A DNA stretch of 64,000 nt from CAZAZQ01 sp964489705 (GTDB taxonomy: Bacteria > Zixibacteria > MSB-5A5 > GN15 > FEB-12), in NCBI GenBank assembly GCA_964489705.1, contig CAZAZQ010000002.1, positions 157,372 to 221,371 of the forward strand, read 5' to 3'. A program made the translations under genes and the position numbers. The notes under the pieces were generated by a model, which saw only the letters and a list, made by a program, of their open reading frames with translations, made no database searches and was not told the DNA's origin. Positions 36,989 to 45,800 of this stretch are shown piece after piece (position 1 is the first letter of the stretch; each line of letters starts with the position of its first letter).

Positions 36989-38056
36989 CTACTTTTTATC
37001 GCTTTCCTTTTCCGCAATAAGCTCTTTCAGCCACTTCTTTTGGGATTCCAAACGGGCGATGCGAGCGTCAATCTTCTCCCGTTCGGAAGGGACGATTTGG
37101 GAGAGGCTCTGCTTTGTTTCTTCCAATTCTTTTTCGACGTCTATCAGCCGCTCTTTCATTTTTTCCAACGACTCCGCCTGCTCCGCTTTGTCGAAGACCA
37201 ACTCATCCATGACCGCTTCTTTGGGGCTTTTGCTCGTTTTCAACTCCGACTCGGCGCTTGGGGGGATGAACTGTTTTTCAAGCGGCAATGAGCGAGTGTT
37301 CATGAAAGTCGGCGAGACAATTTCCACCTGGGCTTTTTGGAAAACGTCCAATATCTTTTCCCTCAGGCGTGACTGAGCGGAAAGGATGTGTTTGACATCT
37401 TTCAGTAATCCGGCAATACGGTACGTGACGGCAAAATCCCCCAACGAAATGACCCGGACAAACGGCTCTTCCAACTCGGCTTCTTTTCCCGCTTCCACCA
37501 GAAGAGCTTCTATCTTTTGATGTGGGACATCGTAACCCAGCGAGAGCTCGGCGGTGACTAACGTCCCCGAAGAGCGGATGACTTTGACCGGGTTGGTCAC
37601 CAAGTACAAGTTTGGCATGGTCGTCAGGTCTCTATCTTCGGTTTGAATTTCAACGTGGAAGAGTCCCAGCTCGGATACCCTGCCGAAATGTTCGCCGACG
37701 CGGATGAAGTCCCCCGGACGAAAACTCCGCACCGCTCGGAGCATAATTCCCGCCATGGCATTCCCCACGAACGTCGTCGCCGAGAGCGCAATGGCGGCAC
37801 TGAGAAGAATCCCTATCAGACTGAGAAGTTGCCCGCGGGCGGCATCGGTGATAGGCAAGACGAGAATTACGATAATCAGTCCGGCAAACGATAACAGCAA
37901 GGTAATCACTTGCTGCTTGTAACGGTTGCGGGAAAGATGGGCACGCTTTTCAAACGTGTAACGGATGACCGAGAGCACAATAATAATCAGCAGCACCACC
38001 GCCGCTGCAGGGAGAAACGGAAAAAGATAGTCGCTTATTTTTTGAATGATGTCCAT
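36989..38056 (-). CDS. MscS-family mechanosensitive ion channel
   Basis: 355 residues. There are three transmembrane segments (about 13-35, 50-72 and 80-110); the last is the Gly/Ala-rich pore helix followed by the MscS signature RSFRPGDFIRVGEHFGRVSELGLF. A beta domain and alpha/beta domain follow. Residues ~290-355 form a charged coiled coil (EKMKERLIDVEKELEETKQSL), longer than in E. coli MscS. It opens under hypo-osmotic membrane tension. It starts 45 bp after nusB in the riboflavin operon strand and may be co-transcribed. Confidence 0.93.
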   Translation of the reverse strand: MDIIQKISDYLFPFLPAAAVVLLIIIVLSVIRYTFEKRAHLSRNRYKQQVITLLLSFAGLIIVILVLPITDAARGQLLSLIGILLSAAIALSATTFVGNAMAGIMLRAVRSFRPGDFIRVGEHFGRVSELGLFHVEIQTEDRDLTTMPNLYLVTNPVKVIRSSGTLVTAELSLGYDVPHQKIEALLVEAGKEAELEEPFVRVISLGDFAVTYRIAGLLKDVKHILSAQSRLREKILDVFQKAQVEIVSPTFMNTRSLPLEKQFIPPSAESELKTSKSPKEAVMDELVFDKAEQAESLEKMKERLIDVEKELEETKQSLSQIVPSEREKIDARIARLESQKKWLKELIAEKESDKK

Positions 38057-38101
38057 ATATGCCGAATCGGCTTCACCTTCCTTGTGAACGAGGGTTGTTA
38101 T

Positions 38102-38548
38102 CTATTGTTTTTTATCGTCTTTTTCCTTCATTCTTTTCAGGTAGGCATCCAAAACTCCGTTGACGAATGACGGCGACTCGGATGTCGAATACTTTCGAGC
38201 CAGCTCAATCGCTTCATTGAGAATCACCTTGACGGGCGTTTCCGGAATGTGTTCCAACTCCACCAGCGCCATGCGCAAGATGGTTCGGTCGATTGTGGCT
38301 ATCCGTTCGAGCTTCCAATGTTCCGCCAGCTCGGCGATGACCCCATCCGCCCACTCGGCATAGTGTTCGGTGAGGGAAAACAAGGCGTACGCAAACTTCT
38401 TATTCTTTTCGCTCAGCTCTTGCGTTTCCGCTAACTCGTCAAAAACTCTTTCGGGAGAGGAAGCCTCCCCTGACTCCAGCGCATACAACGCCTGCAGCGC
38501 CAGTTCACGAGCCAAGCGTCGAGGTGAGGAGGGTGATATGTGGGTCAT
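38102..38548 (-). CDS. nusB: Transcription antitermination factor NusB
   Basis: 148 residues, all-helical. Motifs are RRLARELALQALYALE at the N-terminus, and TIDRTILRMALVELEH and VILNEAIELARKYS at the C-terminus. It joins NusE/S10 in rRNA antitermination. Its start overlaps the ribH stop (ATGA), a common ribH-nusB arrangement. Confidence 0.97.
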   Translation of the reverse strand: MTHISPSSPRRLARELALQALYALESGEASSPERVFDELAETQELSEKNKKFAYALFSLTEHYAEWADGVIAELAEHWKLERIATIDRTILRMALVELEHIPETPVKVILNEAIELARKYSTSESPSFVNGVLDAYLKRMKEKDDKKQ

Positions 38549-39015
38549 TCAACCGCCCGGTACAAATTCACCATCTCGATTGCCGTCTCCGCGGCTTGCC
38601 ATCCTTTGTTACCGGCTTTGGTGCCGGAGCGTTCAATCGCCTGCTCCAGCGTATCCGCCGTCACCAACCCGTAGATAACGGGCAGACCGGTTTCCAACGC
38701 CAGGCGGGCGATGCCTTTGGAGGCTTCGTTGGCGATGTAATCAAAGTGCGGGGTATCGCCGCGTACCAACGCCCCCAAGCAAATGATGGCATCATACTTG
38801 CCCGACTTCGCCATTTTGGCTGCCAAGTACGGAATCTCGAAAGAGCCGGGGACATACGCCACCGTCAATTTCGATTCATCGGCGCCGTGACGTTTCAGGC
38901 AATCAAGCGCCCCTTCCAACAGCTTGTCGGTAAAAAAGTTATTGAACCTGCTGACGATAATCCCAAACGATATTTCGCGGGCGTCGAGTTTTCCTTCGTA
39001 GACGGTATAACTCAC
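38545..39015 (-). CDS. ribH: 6,7-dimethyl-8-ribityllumazine synthase
   Basis: About 156 residues from a GTG that has AGGAGA 7 nt upstream. A longer frame from 39096 would run into the ribBA gene and has no ribosome site. Motifs are VSRFNNFFTDKLLEGALD, VPGSFEIPYLA, GALVRGDTPHFDYIANE (catalytic His) and YGLVTADTLEQAIERS. It condenses the ribBA product with the pyrimidine from RibD. Forms icosahedral or pentameric assemblies in other bacteria. Confidence 0.96.
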   Translation of the reverse strand: MSYTVYEGKLDAREISFGIIVSRFNNFFTDKLLEGALDCLKRHGADESKLTVAYVPGSFEIPYLAAKMAKSGKYDAIICLGALVRGDTPHFDYIANEASKGIARLALETGLPVIYGLVTADTLEQAIERSGTKAGNKGWQAAETAIEMVNLYRAVE

Positions 39016-39026
39016 GGTGATTTCTC

Positions 39027-40241
39027 CTATTTTAGGCTGAGCAAATGTCCCAGCTTGTCTCGTTTCGTTTCCAGGTAGTGCAAATTGTATTCGCACGGCT
39101 CGACTTGCAACGGCACCCGCTCGGTAATCTCCAAGCCGTATCCTTTCAAGCCGATAATCTTTTTCGGATTGTTGGTCAGTAAGCGAATAGAGGTCAACCC
39201 CAAGTCTGCCAGTATTTGAGCACCGATGCCGTAGTCGCGCAGGTCGGCTTTGAAGCCGAGTTTATGATTGGCTTCAACGGTGTCATGACCATGTTCCTGA
39301 AGTTCGTAGGCGAGGATTTTGTTCGCCAAACCTATCCCCCGCCCTTCCTGACGCATGTACAGAATAACGCCCAAGCCTTCTTCTTCCACGCGCTTCATCG
39401 CCGTATGCAGTTGGTCGCCGCAGTCGCACCGTCGGGAACCGAACACGTCACCAGTCAAGCAACTGGAGTGCACCCGCACCAGGACATTCTTCTTCCCCGC
39501 CACGTCGCCTTTGGTCAGCGCCAAGTGATGGTGGTCATCGATATCCGACTTGTACAAGTGGAGTTTGAACTTCCCGTAGTCGGTCGGGAAATCGACGGTC
39601 GTAACCCGCTTGACCAGCTTCTCGGTCTGACGGCGATAAGCAATCAAGTCCCGCACGGTAATCAGCTTCAAGCCGTGTTCCTTTGCCATCTGGGAGAGCT
39701 TCGGCAAACGCGCCATGGTTCCGTCTTCATCCATAATTTCACACAGAACGCCAGCCGGTTCCAATCCAGCCAGCCGCGCCAAATCAACCGCCGCTTCGGT
39801 ATGTCCCGCCCGAACCAAGACGCCGCCGTCAAGCGCCCGGATAGGGAACACATGACCGGGACGAGCCAAATCTTCCGGCTTCGTTTTCGGATCGACCAAG
39901 GCTTTGATTGTGACCGCTCTGTCGGGGGCGGAAATGCCGGTGGTTGTCCCGTGCACGGCGTCGACGGAAACCGTAAAGCGCGTCCCGTGCTTGGCGGTGT
40001 TGTGTTCCACCATCGAATGGAGTTGGAGCTCTTGTATCCTCTCTTGCGTCAAGCAAACGCAGATGAGCCCCCTGCCGTGTTTGGCAAAGAAGTTTATCGC
40101 TTCCGGAGTCACTTTCTCTGCCGCCATGATGAGGTCACCCTCGTTCTCTCTATCTTCATCATCAGCCACAATGACAAATTTCCCCGCTTTAATGTCTTCA
40201 ATGGCTTCCGGGATAGTGCTGAAGGTTATCTGTTCGCTCAT
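39027..40241 (-). CDS. ribBA: Bifunctional 3,4-dihydroxy-2-butanone 4-phosphate synthase / GTP cyclohydrolase II
   Basis: About 404 residues. The RibB domain (1-200) has the metal-binding DDEDRENEGDLIMAAE and RAGHTEAAVDLARLAG. The RibA domain has VRVHSSCLTGDVFGSRRCDCG (zinc Cys) and MRQEGRGIGLANKI. All catalytic residues I can identify are present in both halves, so the protein should supply both riboflavin branches. The start at MSEQ is preferred over an ATG nine bases upstream. Confidence 0.97.
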   Translation of the reverse strand: MSEQITFSTIPEAIEDIKAGKFVIVADDEDRENEGDLIMAAEKVTPEAINFFAKHGRGLICVCLTQERIQELQLHSMVEHNTAKHGTRFTVSVDAVHGTTTGISAPDRAVTIKALVDPKTKPEDLARPGHVFPIRALDGGVLVRAGHTEAAVDLARLAGLEPAGVLCEIMDEDGTMARLPKLSQMAKEHGLKLITVRDLIAYRRQTEKLVKRVTTVDFPTDYGKFKLHLYKSDIDDHHHLALTKGDVAGKKNVLVRVHSSCLTGDVFGSRRCDCGDQLHTAMKRVEEEGLGVILYMRQEGRGIGLANKILAYELQEHGHDTVEANHKLGFKADLRDYGIGAQILADLGLTSIRLLTNNPKKIIGLKGYGLEITERVPLQVEPCEYNLHYLETKRDKLGHLLSLK

Positions 40242-40243
40242 AA

Positions 40244-40882
40244 TTACCATCCACTCTCTTTGAGTTTTTGCATCGTTACGGAATGATTCCGATTCCTCTC
40301 GTTATGTATCTTCAAAAGGTATTTCCCAATCATGTCAAATTCGAGATTGACTTCTTCGCCTGCTTTAAGATGCGCCAACGTGGTTGCTTGCACCGTGTGC
40401 GGGATAAGGTTGACGGTACACCAGCCCGAATGAGAAGCGTTGACCGTCAAGGAAACGCCGTTGATTGCGATGGAGCCTTTTTCCACCACCAGCGGGTCGT
40501 AACGGCTGTCATACCGAACCGCCACTTCTTTCGAGCGTCCTACCTGTCGAACATATTTGACTTGTCCCGTGTCGTCGATGTGTCCGGTGACGAAATGTCC
40601 TCCCAGACGGTCGCCCATCTTGAGCGCTCGTTCCACGTTCAAGCGAGTGCCCGCGCGGTAGTTGCCGATGATGGTTTTTTTGAGGCTCTCTTGCGACACC
40701 TCGACGTCAAACCCGTGGGGAACAATGGAAACCACCGTCAAACATGCCCCGTCACACGCTATCGAATCGCCGATTCGCAAATCATCGTCGGCGAAAGAAG
40801 CGGCAATCGAAAGAATCCGATAATTCCCGCGCTCTTTAATATCCGTTATGGTTCCGGTCGTTTCAATCAAACCCGTAAACAT
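40244..40882 (-). CDS. ribE: Riboflavin synthase, alpha chain
   Basis: 212 residues. The start MFTGLIETTGTI is the family hallmark, and two homologous lumazine-binding barrels follow (GDSIACDGACLTV near 37 and GSIAINGVSLTV in the second half). It dismutates two 6,7-dimethyl-8-ribityllumazine molecules to riboflavin. It lies 3 bp after ribD and is directly followed by ribBA. Confidence 0.97.
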   Translation of the reverse strand: MFTGLIETTGTITDIKERGNYRILSIAASFADDDLRIGDSIACDGACLTVVSIVPHGFDVEVSQESLKKTIIGNYRAGTRLNVERALKMGDRLGGHFVTGHIDDTGQVKYVRQVGRSKEVAVRYDSRYDPLVVEKGSIAINGVSLTVNASHSGWCTVNLIPHTVQATTLAHLKAGEEVNLEFDMIGKYLLKIHNERNRNHSVTMQKLKESGW

Positions 40883-40885
40883 GCG

Positions 40886-41995
40886 TCATGTCTCTTTCTT
40901 CTTCGGATAACCGATAAAAATCCGGTCGGTTCCGCTTTTGTGAAAACTCACCCGTTCAAAGGCAACGGCATGGGATATTTTTTTGATGTTCATATCGCCG
41001 ATAGCGTCGATACCGCTTCCCAGCACCATCGGTGCGATGGCGACGACGAACTTGTCCACCAGACCGGCTTTCAAGAAAGACGCCGCCAGTGAACTCCCTC
41101 CTTCAACCATCAGGGAATGCAGTCCGAATTCATGCGCCTTGCGAACAAAATCGTGCAAATCCAACAAACCGTCCTTACCGGTTTTGAGCTCCCAGTAAAT
41201 CAAACCCCGGTAGCGGCGCTTGGCTTTGAGAAACCTTTCGATAGCCGGCGCCGTCGAAGCGATAATGGTCTTGGAGTCATCATTATGAGACAGAAGCTGG
41301 GTGGACGGTGGAAATTGCAACGAGCGAGAAAGAACGATACGGTAGGGGTTGCGTCCCTTTACCAGGCGTACCGTCAGCGCCGGGTTGTCGACTCGCACCG
41401 TCCCCATCCCGACTACCACCCCGTCCACTTCGGAACGCAGGCGATGGCAAAATCTCCGGGAAGCAACGTTGGATATCCATTGTGACTCGCCGGTGACGGT
41501 GGCAATTTTTCCATCCAAGGTTTGCGCCGTTTTAAGGAGAATAAAAGGACGCCGGTTTTTATGATAGCCGAAGTACATCTCGTTCAGTACTGTCGCTTCT
41601 CGGCGGAGCAAGCCTCGTTCGACGATAATACCTGCCTTTTCGAGCACCCGCGCTCCTTTGCCGTTGACGCGCGGGTCGGGATCGGTCACGGCGTAGACCA
41701 CTTTCTTGATGCCGGCAGCGATAATGGCGTCGGTACAGGGAGCGGTCCTGCCGGTGTGACAACACGGCTCCAACGTCACGTACAACGTCGCCCCGCGAGC
41801 CTTTTCCCCCGCTTTTTTCAGGGCAACCCGCTCGGCGTGGTCTCTCCCCACTCGATGATGATACCCTTCACTGATTATCTTGCCGTTTTTGACGATGACC
41901 GCCCCCACCATTGGATTCGGTGAGGTCCACCCTCTCCCCTTTTCCGCCAGCTCCAAGGCACGGCGCATAAAAAGTGACTCTGACGTCTCAGCCAT
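40886..41995 (-). CDS. ribD: Bifunctional diaminohydroxyphosphoribosylaminopyrimidine deaminase / reductase
   Basis: 369 residues from the ATG of MAETSE. A longer frame to 42073 would run through the expression platform of the FMN riboswitch and is not used. The deaminase domain has zinc-binding HAERVAL and EPCCHTGRTAPC. The reductase domain has KTAQTLDGKIA, DGVVVGMGTVRVDNPALTVR and VEGGSSLAASFL. First gene of ribD-ribE-ribBA-ribH-nusB. A terminator-like hairpin ends right before its start codon, so expression should fall when FMN is bound. Confidence 0.96.
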   Translation of the reverse strand: MAETSESLFMRRALELAEKGRGWTSPNPMVGAVIVKNGKIISEGYHHRVGRDHAERVALKKAGEKARGATLYVTLEPCCHTGRTAPCTDAIIAAGIKKVVYAVTDPDPRVNGKGARVLEKAGIIVERGLLRREATVLNEMYFGYHKNRRPFILLKTAQTLDGKIATVTGESQWISNVASRRFCHRLRSEVDGVVVGMGTVRVDNPALTVRLVKGRNPYRIVLSRSLQFPPSTQLLSHNDDSKTIIASTAPAIERFLKAKRRYRGLIYWELKTGKDGLLDLHDFVRKAHEFGLHSLMVEGGSSLAASFLKAGLVDKFVVAIAPMVLGSGIDAIGDMNIKKISHAVAFERVSFHKSGTDRIFIGYPKKKET

Positions 41996-42020
41996 AAAAA
42001 ATCCCGAATTATACTTCGGG
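41996..42020 (-). terminator. Intrinsic terminator of the FMN riboswitch expression platform
   Basis: Stem CCCGAA/TTCGGG with loop GTATAA, then ATTTTTT running directly into the ribD ATG. Located 42 nt after the aptamer, where the switch helix of FMN riboswitches is expected. No Shine-Dalgarno is free between hairpin and ATG. Confidence 0.75.
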
Positions 42021-42061
42021 GCATCCGTACCTTCCCCCAAAGGAAAGGCACACGACTTTGT

Positions 42062-42176
42062 ATCTTCTCCCATCCGGACTATACCGTCGGCGCCTGGATT
42101 GCACAGGCTCAGCCGAGACCTTCTCGGCTCGCGGGCTTTTACCGCCGGTCGAGGAATTTCACCTCGCCCCGAAGAT
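42062..42176 (-). promoter_or_regulatory. FMN riboswitch (RFN element)
   Basis: Minus-strand aptamer with the conserved blocks ATCTTCGGGGC, GGTGAAATTCC, GAGCCTGTGCAATCCAGG-type junction sequence and GGTATAGTCCGGATGGGAGA. The P1 stem is formed by the terminal ATCTTC and GAAGAT. It senses flavin mononucleotide and controls the riboflavin operon that follows. Confidence 0.95.
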
Positions 42177-42188
42177 CTATTTTAGGCA

Positions 42189-42216
42189 AATATAATCGGA
42201 TTTGTAAAAAAGGCAA
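42189..42216 (-). promoter_or_regulatory. Promoter of the riboflavin operon
   Basis: TTGCCT and TATATT on the minus strand, 16 nt apart, about 13 nt before the aptamer. The -35 box lies inside the downstream arm and T run of the terminator of the preceding hybrid kinase gene. Confidence 0.65.
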
Positions 42217-42227
42217 AAGTTTTTTGC
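42206..42227 (-). terminator. Terminator of the GAF-kinase cluster
   Basis: Hairpin GCAAAA/TTTTGC with a 3-nt loop followed by CTTTTTT, on the minus strand after the hybrid kinase stop. It overlaps the riboflavin promoter. Confidence 0.7.
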
Positions 42228-42256
42228 TCTTTCCCCGAAAAAACTCCGGGGATACC

Positions 42257-44383
42257 TTATACGACAAGTTCCTCCACCATCTCGCGTACTTCTTTCAGGT
42301 GAAACGGCTTGGAGAGGACTTTCCTGATGCCTTTCGACGATATCTCCTCCTGGGAGAGTTGTGTTCCCCAGCCGGTAATCATGGCAATCGGCATATGCGG
42401 GCGGGTTCGATGCACCGTATCAGCCAATTCCAGCCCTGACATGCCCGGCATCCCCAGATCGGTTATCATCATGTCGTATTCGTTCTTTTCAAGCGCTTTG
42501 AGGGCATCGTAGCCGTCTTGGCAGGCAACGGCATTATGCCCGTTGATGGTGAGCATATCCGTCAGAATTTCCCGGATCTGTTCATCGTCGTCGACAATGA
42601 GGATGCGCAGCTTGTCGGCGTGTTTTGTCTTTCTGGTTATTTCGGAAATGTCCTGGTCGAGGTCGGCACGCTTGAAGCGGATAGTAAAGACCGTCCCGGT
42701 CTGCGGAGAAGTGGTAAACGTGATTTCCCCTTCATGGCGCGCGACGATGCCGTGCACGATCGCCAAGCCCAAGCCGGCTCCCCGCTTGCTCTTGGTGCTG
42801 AAGAAGGGATAAAAGATTTTCGGTTGTATCTCTTCGGGAATGCCCGGACCGTTATCCGCCACCGACAGCGTAAAGTGGCGCTCATCGGCTTTGAGAGAGA
42901 CGGTAACGGTGGAATGTTCGGGAGCATGTTCCACGGCGTTTTCAATCAGCTTGTGGGTGATGATTTTCAGATCAGGCGTCGCTCCCAGCATCACGGCATT
43001 TTCGACGTCGGTCTCCCACATGATTCGCAGATGCTTTTCCTCCGCCAACCGCTTCCACTCCTCCATATCTTCATGGAGACAACTTTGCACGACCTGAGAG
43101 AGGTCGACCGGCGCCATGTCTTTCGGCTTGGCGCTGGTGGAAAATTCTTGAATATGCTTGATAGTGTTGGCGCCTTCCAGCACCAAGGCTTCAATCTTAT
43201 CCAACCCCGCCAGCACCGCTTCATCCTTCACCTTCAGTTTCATCAACTGCAATCGGCCGATGACTCCGCCGAAGATATTATTGAAATCGTGCGCCAGACC
43301 GGAGGTCATATCGCCCAATGCCGCCAGCGCTTCGACGTCAGCCATGCGCATGGTGGACTTTTCCAACAGTTGTTTCGACTTTTTCAGCTTGCGCACCACC
43401 AGAGCATTGCTGAGTACCGTCTCGACGAAAAGAGCGTAAACCGACAGAAGCTCGAGGTCGTTCTGCGAAAAGCCGTTTTCCCGTCGGGTCCATACTACCA
43501 GAAGACACTGGATGTGGGCATCAGCCGGTAAAACTATTTTTACGGCTCGAGCCTGGAGTTTTTCCGCATCAAAGTACCGGCTGAGGTCTATCCATTCGCA
43601 CTCAGCGCCTGCGGACATGGGTTCATTCTGTTGCACTCGATTCAACACCACTTCACCGACCGAGTCGGCAACGGATGAGTTGTTGTCCGTCACCCGCTTG
43701 AGGTTCAACCGCTGTGAATCGGGACTCTCGACGACGATACCCACCTCGGCATGAGGGACGATATGACGACCCGCTTCCAAGATTTTCTCGACGAGTTCTG
43801 AGAAAGAAAGCTCCTCCAAAGGAAGATCAAAGATGGTTAGCAACTTCGCCAAGCGCAGGGAGAAGTTGTCCGCTTGTTGTCGCTCTTCGGAGAGTGACAT
43901 GGCGTGTACGAGTATCTGAGCCAGCGACGACAGTACTGAGTCAATCGGCGGTGAAGGCGCCTGAGTTTTCTCCCGCCAGTACGCAACGATAGTCCCGCGA
44001 GGGGTTTCTTTTTCGTAATACGTATAGTGATACGAACCGACAAAAGCGTTGGCAGCGGCAAAAGGGTCGGTGGTTGTGGCAACTTCTTCGTTCGGATCGA
44101 GTAATGAGAACTGCTCCGGAATATAGTTTCCCGACAGAGGCTGTTGCGCCCAATATTCTTCCAGTAGGTGAAGGTCACGCACTGGCCGTTCTTGAGAAGT
44201 GCAAATCGACACCGGAATAAACGTTTTGGAGGTTTCCGACATATAGAGCAAAGCGGTAAAATCGGCGTGGAGCATATCCGTCACCAGAACGGCAATGGTA
44301 TCGACAATGGAAATAACTTTGTCGAGCGAAAGGTTGGTTCGAAGATAGAGAAAATCCTGAATAATTTTATGGACGTTGTGCAT
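42257..44383 (-). CDS. Cytoplasmic GAF-domain hybrid histidine kinase with C-terminal receiver
   Basis: 708 residues without a membrane segment. Two GAF-like regions occupy about 20-160 and 190-330. A HisKA domain follows with phospho-acceptor His365 (GLAHDFNNIFGG, the HisKA_4-like HDFNN type), then HATPase (N-box ENAVEH near 481, G1 ADNGPGIP near 509, G2 RGAGLGLAIVHG). A receiver domain spans 592-708 with Asp642 (MMITDLGMPGMSG). No HPt or output domain is present, so the phosphate must pass to another protein or the receiver is a brake. Last of three co-directional GAF-protein genes; the ribosome site AAGGTGAG overlaps the stop of the preceding gene. Confidence 0.93.
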   Translation of the reverse strand: MHNVHKIIQDFLYLRTNLSLDKVISIVDTIAVLVTDMLHADFTALLYMSETSKTFIPVSICTSQERPVRDLHLLEEYWAQQPLSGNYIPEQFSLLDPNEEVATTTDPFAAANAFVGSYHYTYYEKETPRGTIVAYWREKTQAPSPPIDSVLSSLAQILVHAMSLSEERQQADNFSLRLAKLLTIFDLPLEELSFSELVEKILEAGRHIVPHAEVGIVVESPDSQRLNLKRVTDNNSSVADSVGEVVLNRVQQNEPMSAGAECEWIDLSRYFDAEKLQARAVKIVLPADAHIQCLLVVWTRRENGFSQNDLELLSVYALFVETVLSNALVVRKLKKSKQLLEKSTMRMADVEALAALGDMTSGLAHDFNNIFGGVIGRLQLMKLKVKDEAVLAGLDKIEALVLEGANTIKHIQEFSTSAKPKDMAPVDLSQVVQSCLHEDMEEWKRLAEEKHLRIMWETDVENAVMLGATPDLKIITHKLIENAVEHAPEHSTVTVSLKADERHFTLSVADNGPGIPEEIQPKIFYPFFSTKSKRGAGLGLAIVHGIVARHEGEITFTTSPQTGTVFTIRFKRADLDQDISEITRKTKHADKLRILIVDDDEQIREILTDMLTINGHNAVACQDGYDALKALEKNEYDMMITDLGMPGMSGLELADTVHRTRPHMPIAMITGWGTQLSQEEISSKGIRKVLSKPFHLKEVREMVEELVV

Positions 44384-44390
44384 AGAAAAC

Positions 44391-45758
44391 TCACCTTGTT
44401 GTCATCGAAGTTGAAACGGGTTGGGCAAGTTTATACCACAGGCTGATAAACGCCGTGATGTTCTTCAAAAACGGTTCGACCGTGCTCAGGTAATCCCCTT
44501 CCCGCGGCGCCCCGAAGGCGACAATGCCGACCTGTTCTTCGGACGTACGAAAAGGGAAGCACAGCTCCGATTTCACGTTATCGAGATAGTATTGTTTGAT
44601 TTCTTCATCGGTCAATGACTGTTCTTCCAACGTCGGTATCAGCAGTGGCGTCTGCCGCTGCGACAAGCGGCGGATGAACGCTTCCGCGATGGGGCTACCT
44701 TCCTTCCGAACATGGATGTCAGTCTGATGTTTTTGCACGATGGCATATGAAGCTCCCGAAGGAAACACCACCGACAAACGGTTGACGAGGCTGTACCGAC
44801 TGGCAAGCGCAAAAACCTTCTTGAGAATCTGTTCCATTGACGAGGAAAGACATTGGGGATCATCCAACCGCATGAACAACGAGAGGATATCGTACGCATA
44901 GCTGAACTGGGTATCATGCAGGGCGGCGGTCAATTGTGCCGTTGTTTGCAGACAGTGCATTTTTCTTGTGTCGATGTCACCGGGAAAAACTACCGCAACG
45001 AGGTAATCGGTACGCTCGGAATGAGGACCCTTATAGACGAACAGATAGTTCGGCGGTTCCGCTAAAAACGTCGGATGCCCCGGCAGTAAGTCGATGGGGT
45101 GAAAATAATCCCCCCGTTCGACAGCACCCAACCATTCCTCAGCGGTGGCGTGATTGAGTTCCACCGACAACTTATCGAACAAAAGGAGATTCCCGACCAC
45201 CAGTTGCTGGGTGTAGATGCCGTTTTGGGAACGGTAGAGCGTGGCGATGCTGTGGGGATGGTACCCCGCCAAAAGATCCAAGAAGTGCTTCATGAAGATC
45301 TCGAAGTTCGCATCCTGTCGATAGAGTGTCGAGATAAAGCGCATTGCCAGTTCGAGAGGAGGTTCATCCTCACTTGAAACCAAAGACGAAACATACTCTG
45401 TGAGGTTTTGTTCTGTTTCGGGGGAAAGGGAAAATTGTCCGCCCGGTTTTTCCCTGAGGAAAGCTTTTACTTTCCCGTTGAGAAAAAGAGGGTATGCGCG
45501 TATTTCGTCGGAAGAAAGCGGTGATTTCCCTACCCAGGCGGATGCACTTTCGGCGGGTGGCGAGACACCTTTTTGAATGTCTTCCACGTGTTGCCGGGGG
45601 ACATACAACCAGCTTTCCGAGGGAGGACAGGTGGAAGAATGCTCCAAACAACAAAACACTTCCGGCAAACCGATCGACACGTACAAAGAAAAAGGAAAGT
45701 CCATCCGCGGAAGAATCTGTTTATGTGAATGTGGATGCATATCCGGGCACATTTTCAT
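44391..45758 (-). CDS. Soluble GAF-domain protein of the kinase cluster
   Basis: About 455 residues, no membrane segment. A unique N-terminal region (1-120) with clustered His and Cys (MCPDMHPHSHKQ, CCLEHSSTC) might bind metal. It is followed by two GAF-like domains (about 140-290 and 300-445; the second has KSELCFPFRTSEEQVGIVAFG, the typical GAF beta-hairpin core). No catalytic domain follows. The start is uncertain: the ATG at 45758 has GGAGG too far upstream, and a Met 18 codons in (PRMDF) is an alternative. Its stop lies 8 bp before the hybrid kinase, so the two should be translated together. Confidence 0.75.
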   Translation of the reverse strand: MKMCPDMHPHSHKQILPRMDFPFSLYVSIGLPEVFCCLEHSSTCPPSESWLYVPRQHVEDIQKGVSPPAESASAWVGKSPLSSDEIRAYPLFLNGKVKAFLREKPGGQFSLSPETEQNLTEYVSSLVSSEDEPPLELAMRFISTLYRQDANFEIFMKHFLDLLAGYHPHSIATLYRSQNGIYTQQLVVGNLLLFDKLSVELNHATAEEWLGAVERGDYFHPIDLLPGHPTFLAEPPNYLFVYKGPHSERTDYLVAVVFPGDIDTRKMHCLQTTAQLTAALHDTQFSYAYDILSLFMRLDDPQCLSSSMEQILKKVFALASRYSLVNRLSVVFPSGASYAIVQKHQTDIHVRKEGSPIAEAFIRRLSQRQTPLLIPTLEEQSLTDEEIKQYYLDNVKSELCFPFRTSEEQVGIVAFGAPREGDYLSTVEPFLKNITAFISLWYKLAQPVSTSMTTR

Positions 45759-45800
45759 CTGTTTCGTTCGTAGCCTCCATTTTATCGAACGCAGGACCTC

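Noticed and set aside
39216..40286. 356-residue plus-strand frame opposite ribBA
   Set aside because: Antisense shadow; both enzyme domains of ribBA are intact on the minus strand.
42000..42073. 26-codon N-terminal extension of RibD
   Set aside because: It would be translated from the riboswitch expression platform; the internal ATG gives the normal family start.
42518..43531. 337-residue plus-strand frame opposite the hybrid kinase
   Set aside because: Shadow of the kinase coding sequence; composition is not protein-like and the kinase motifs on the other strand are intact.
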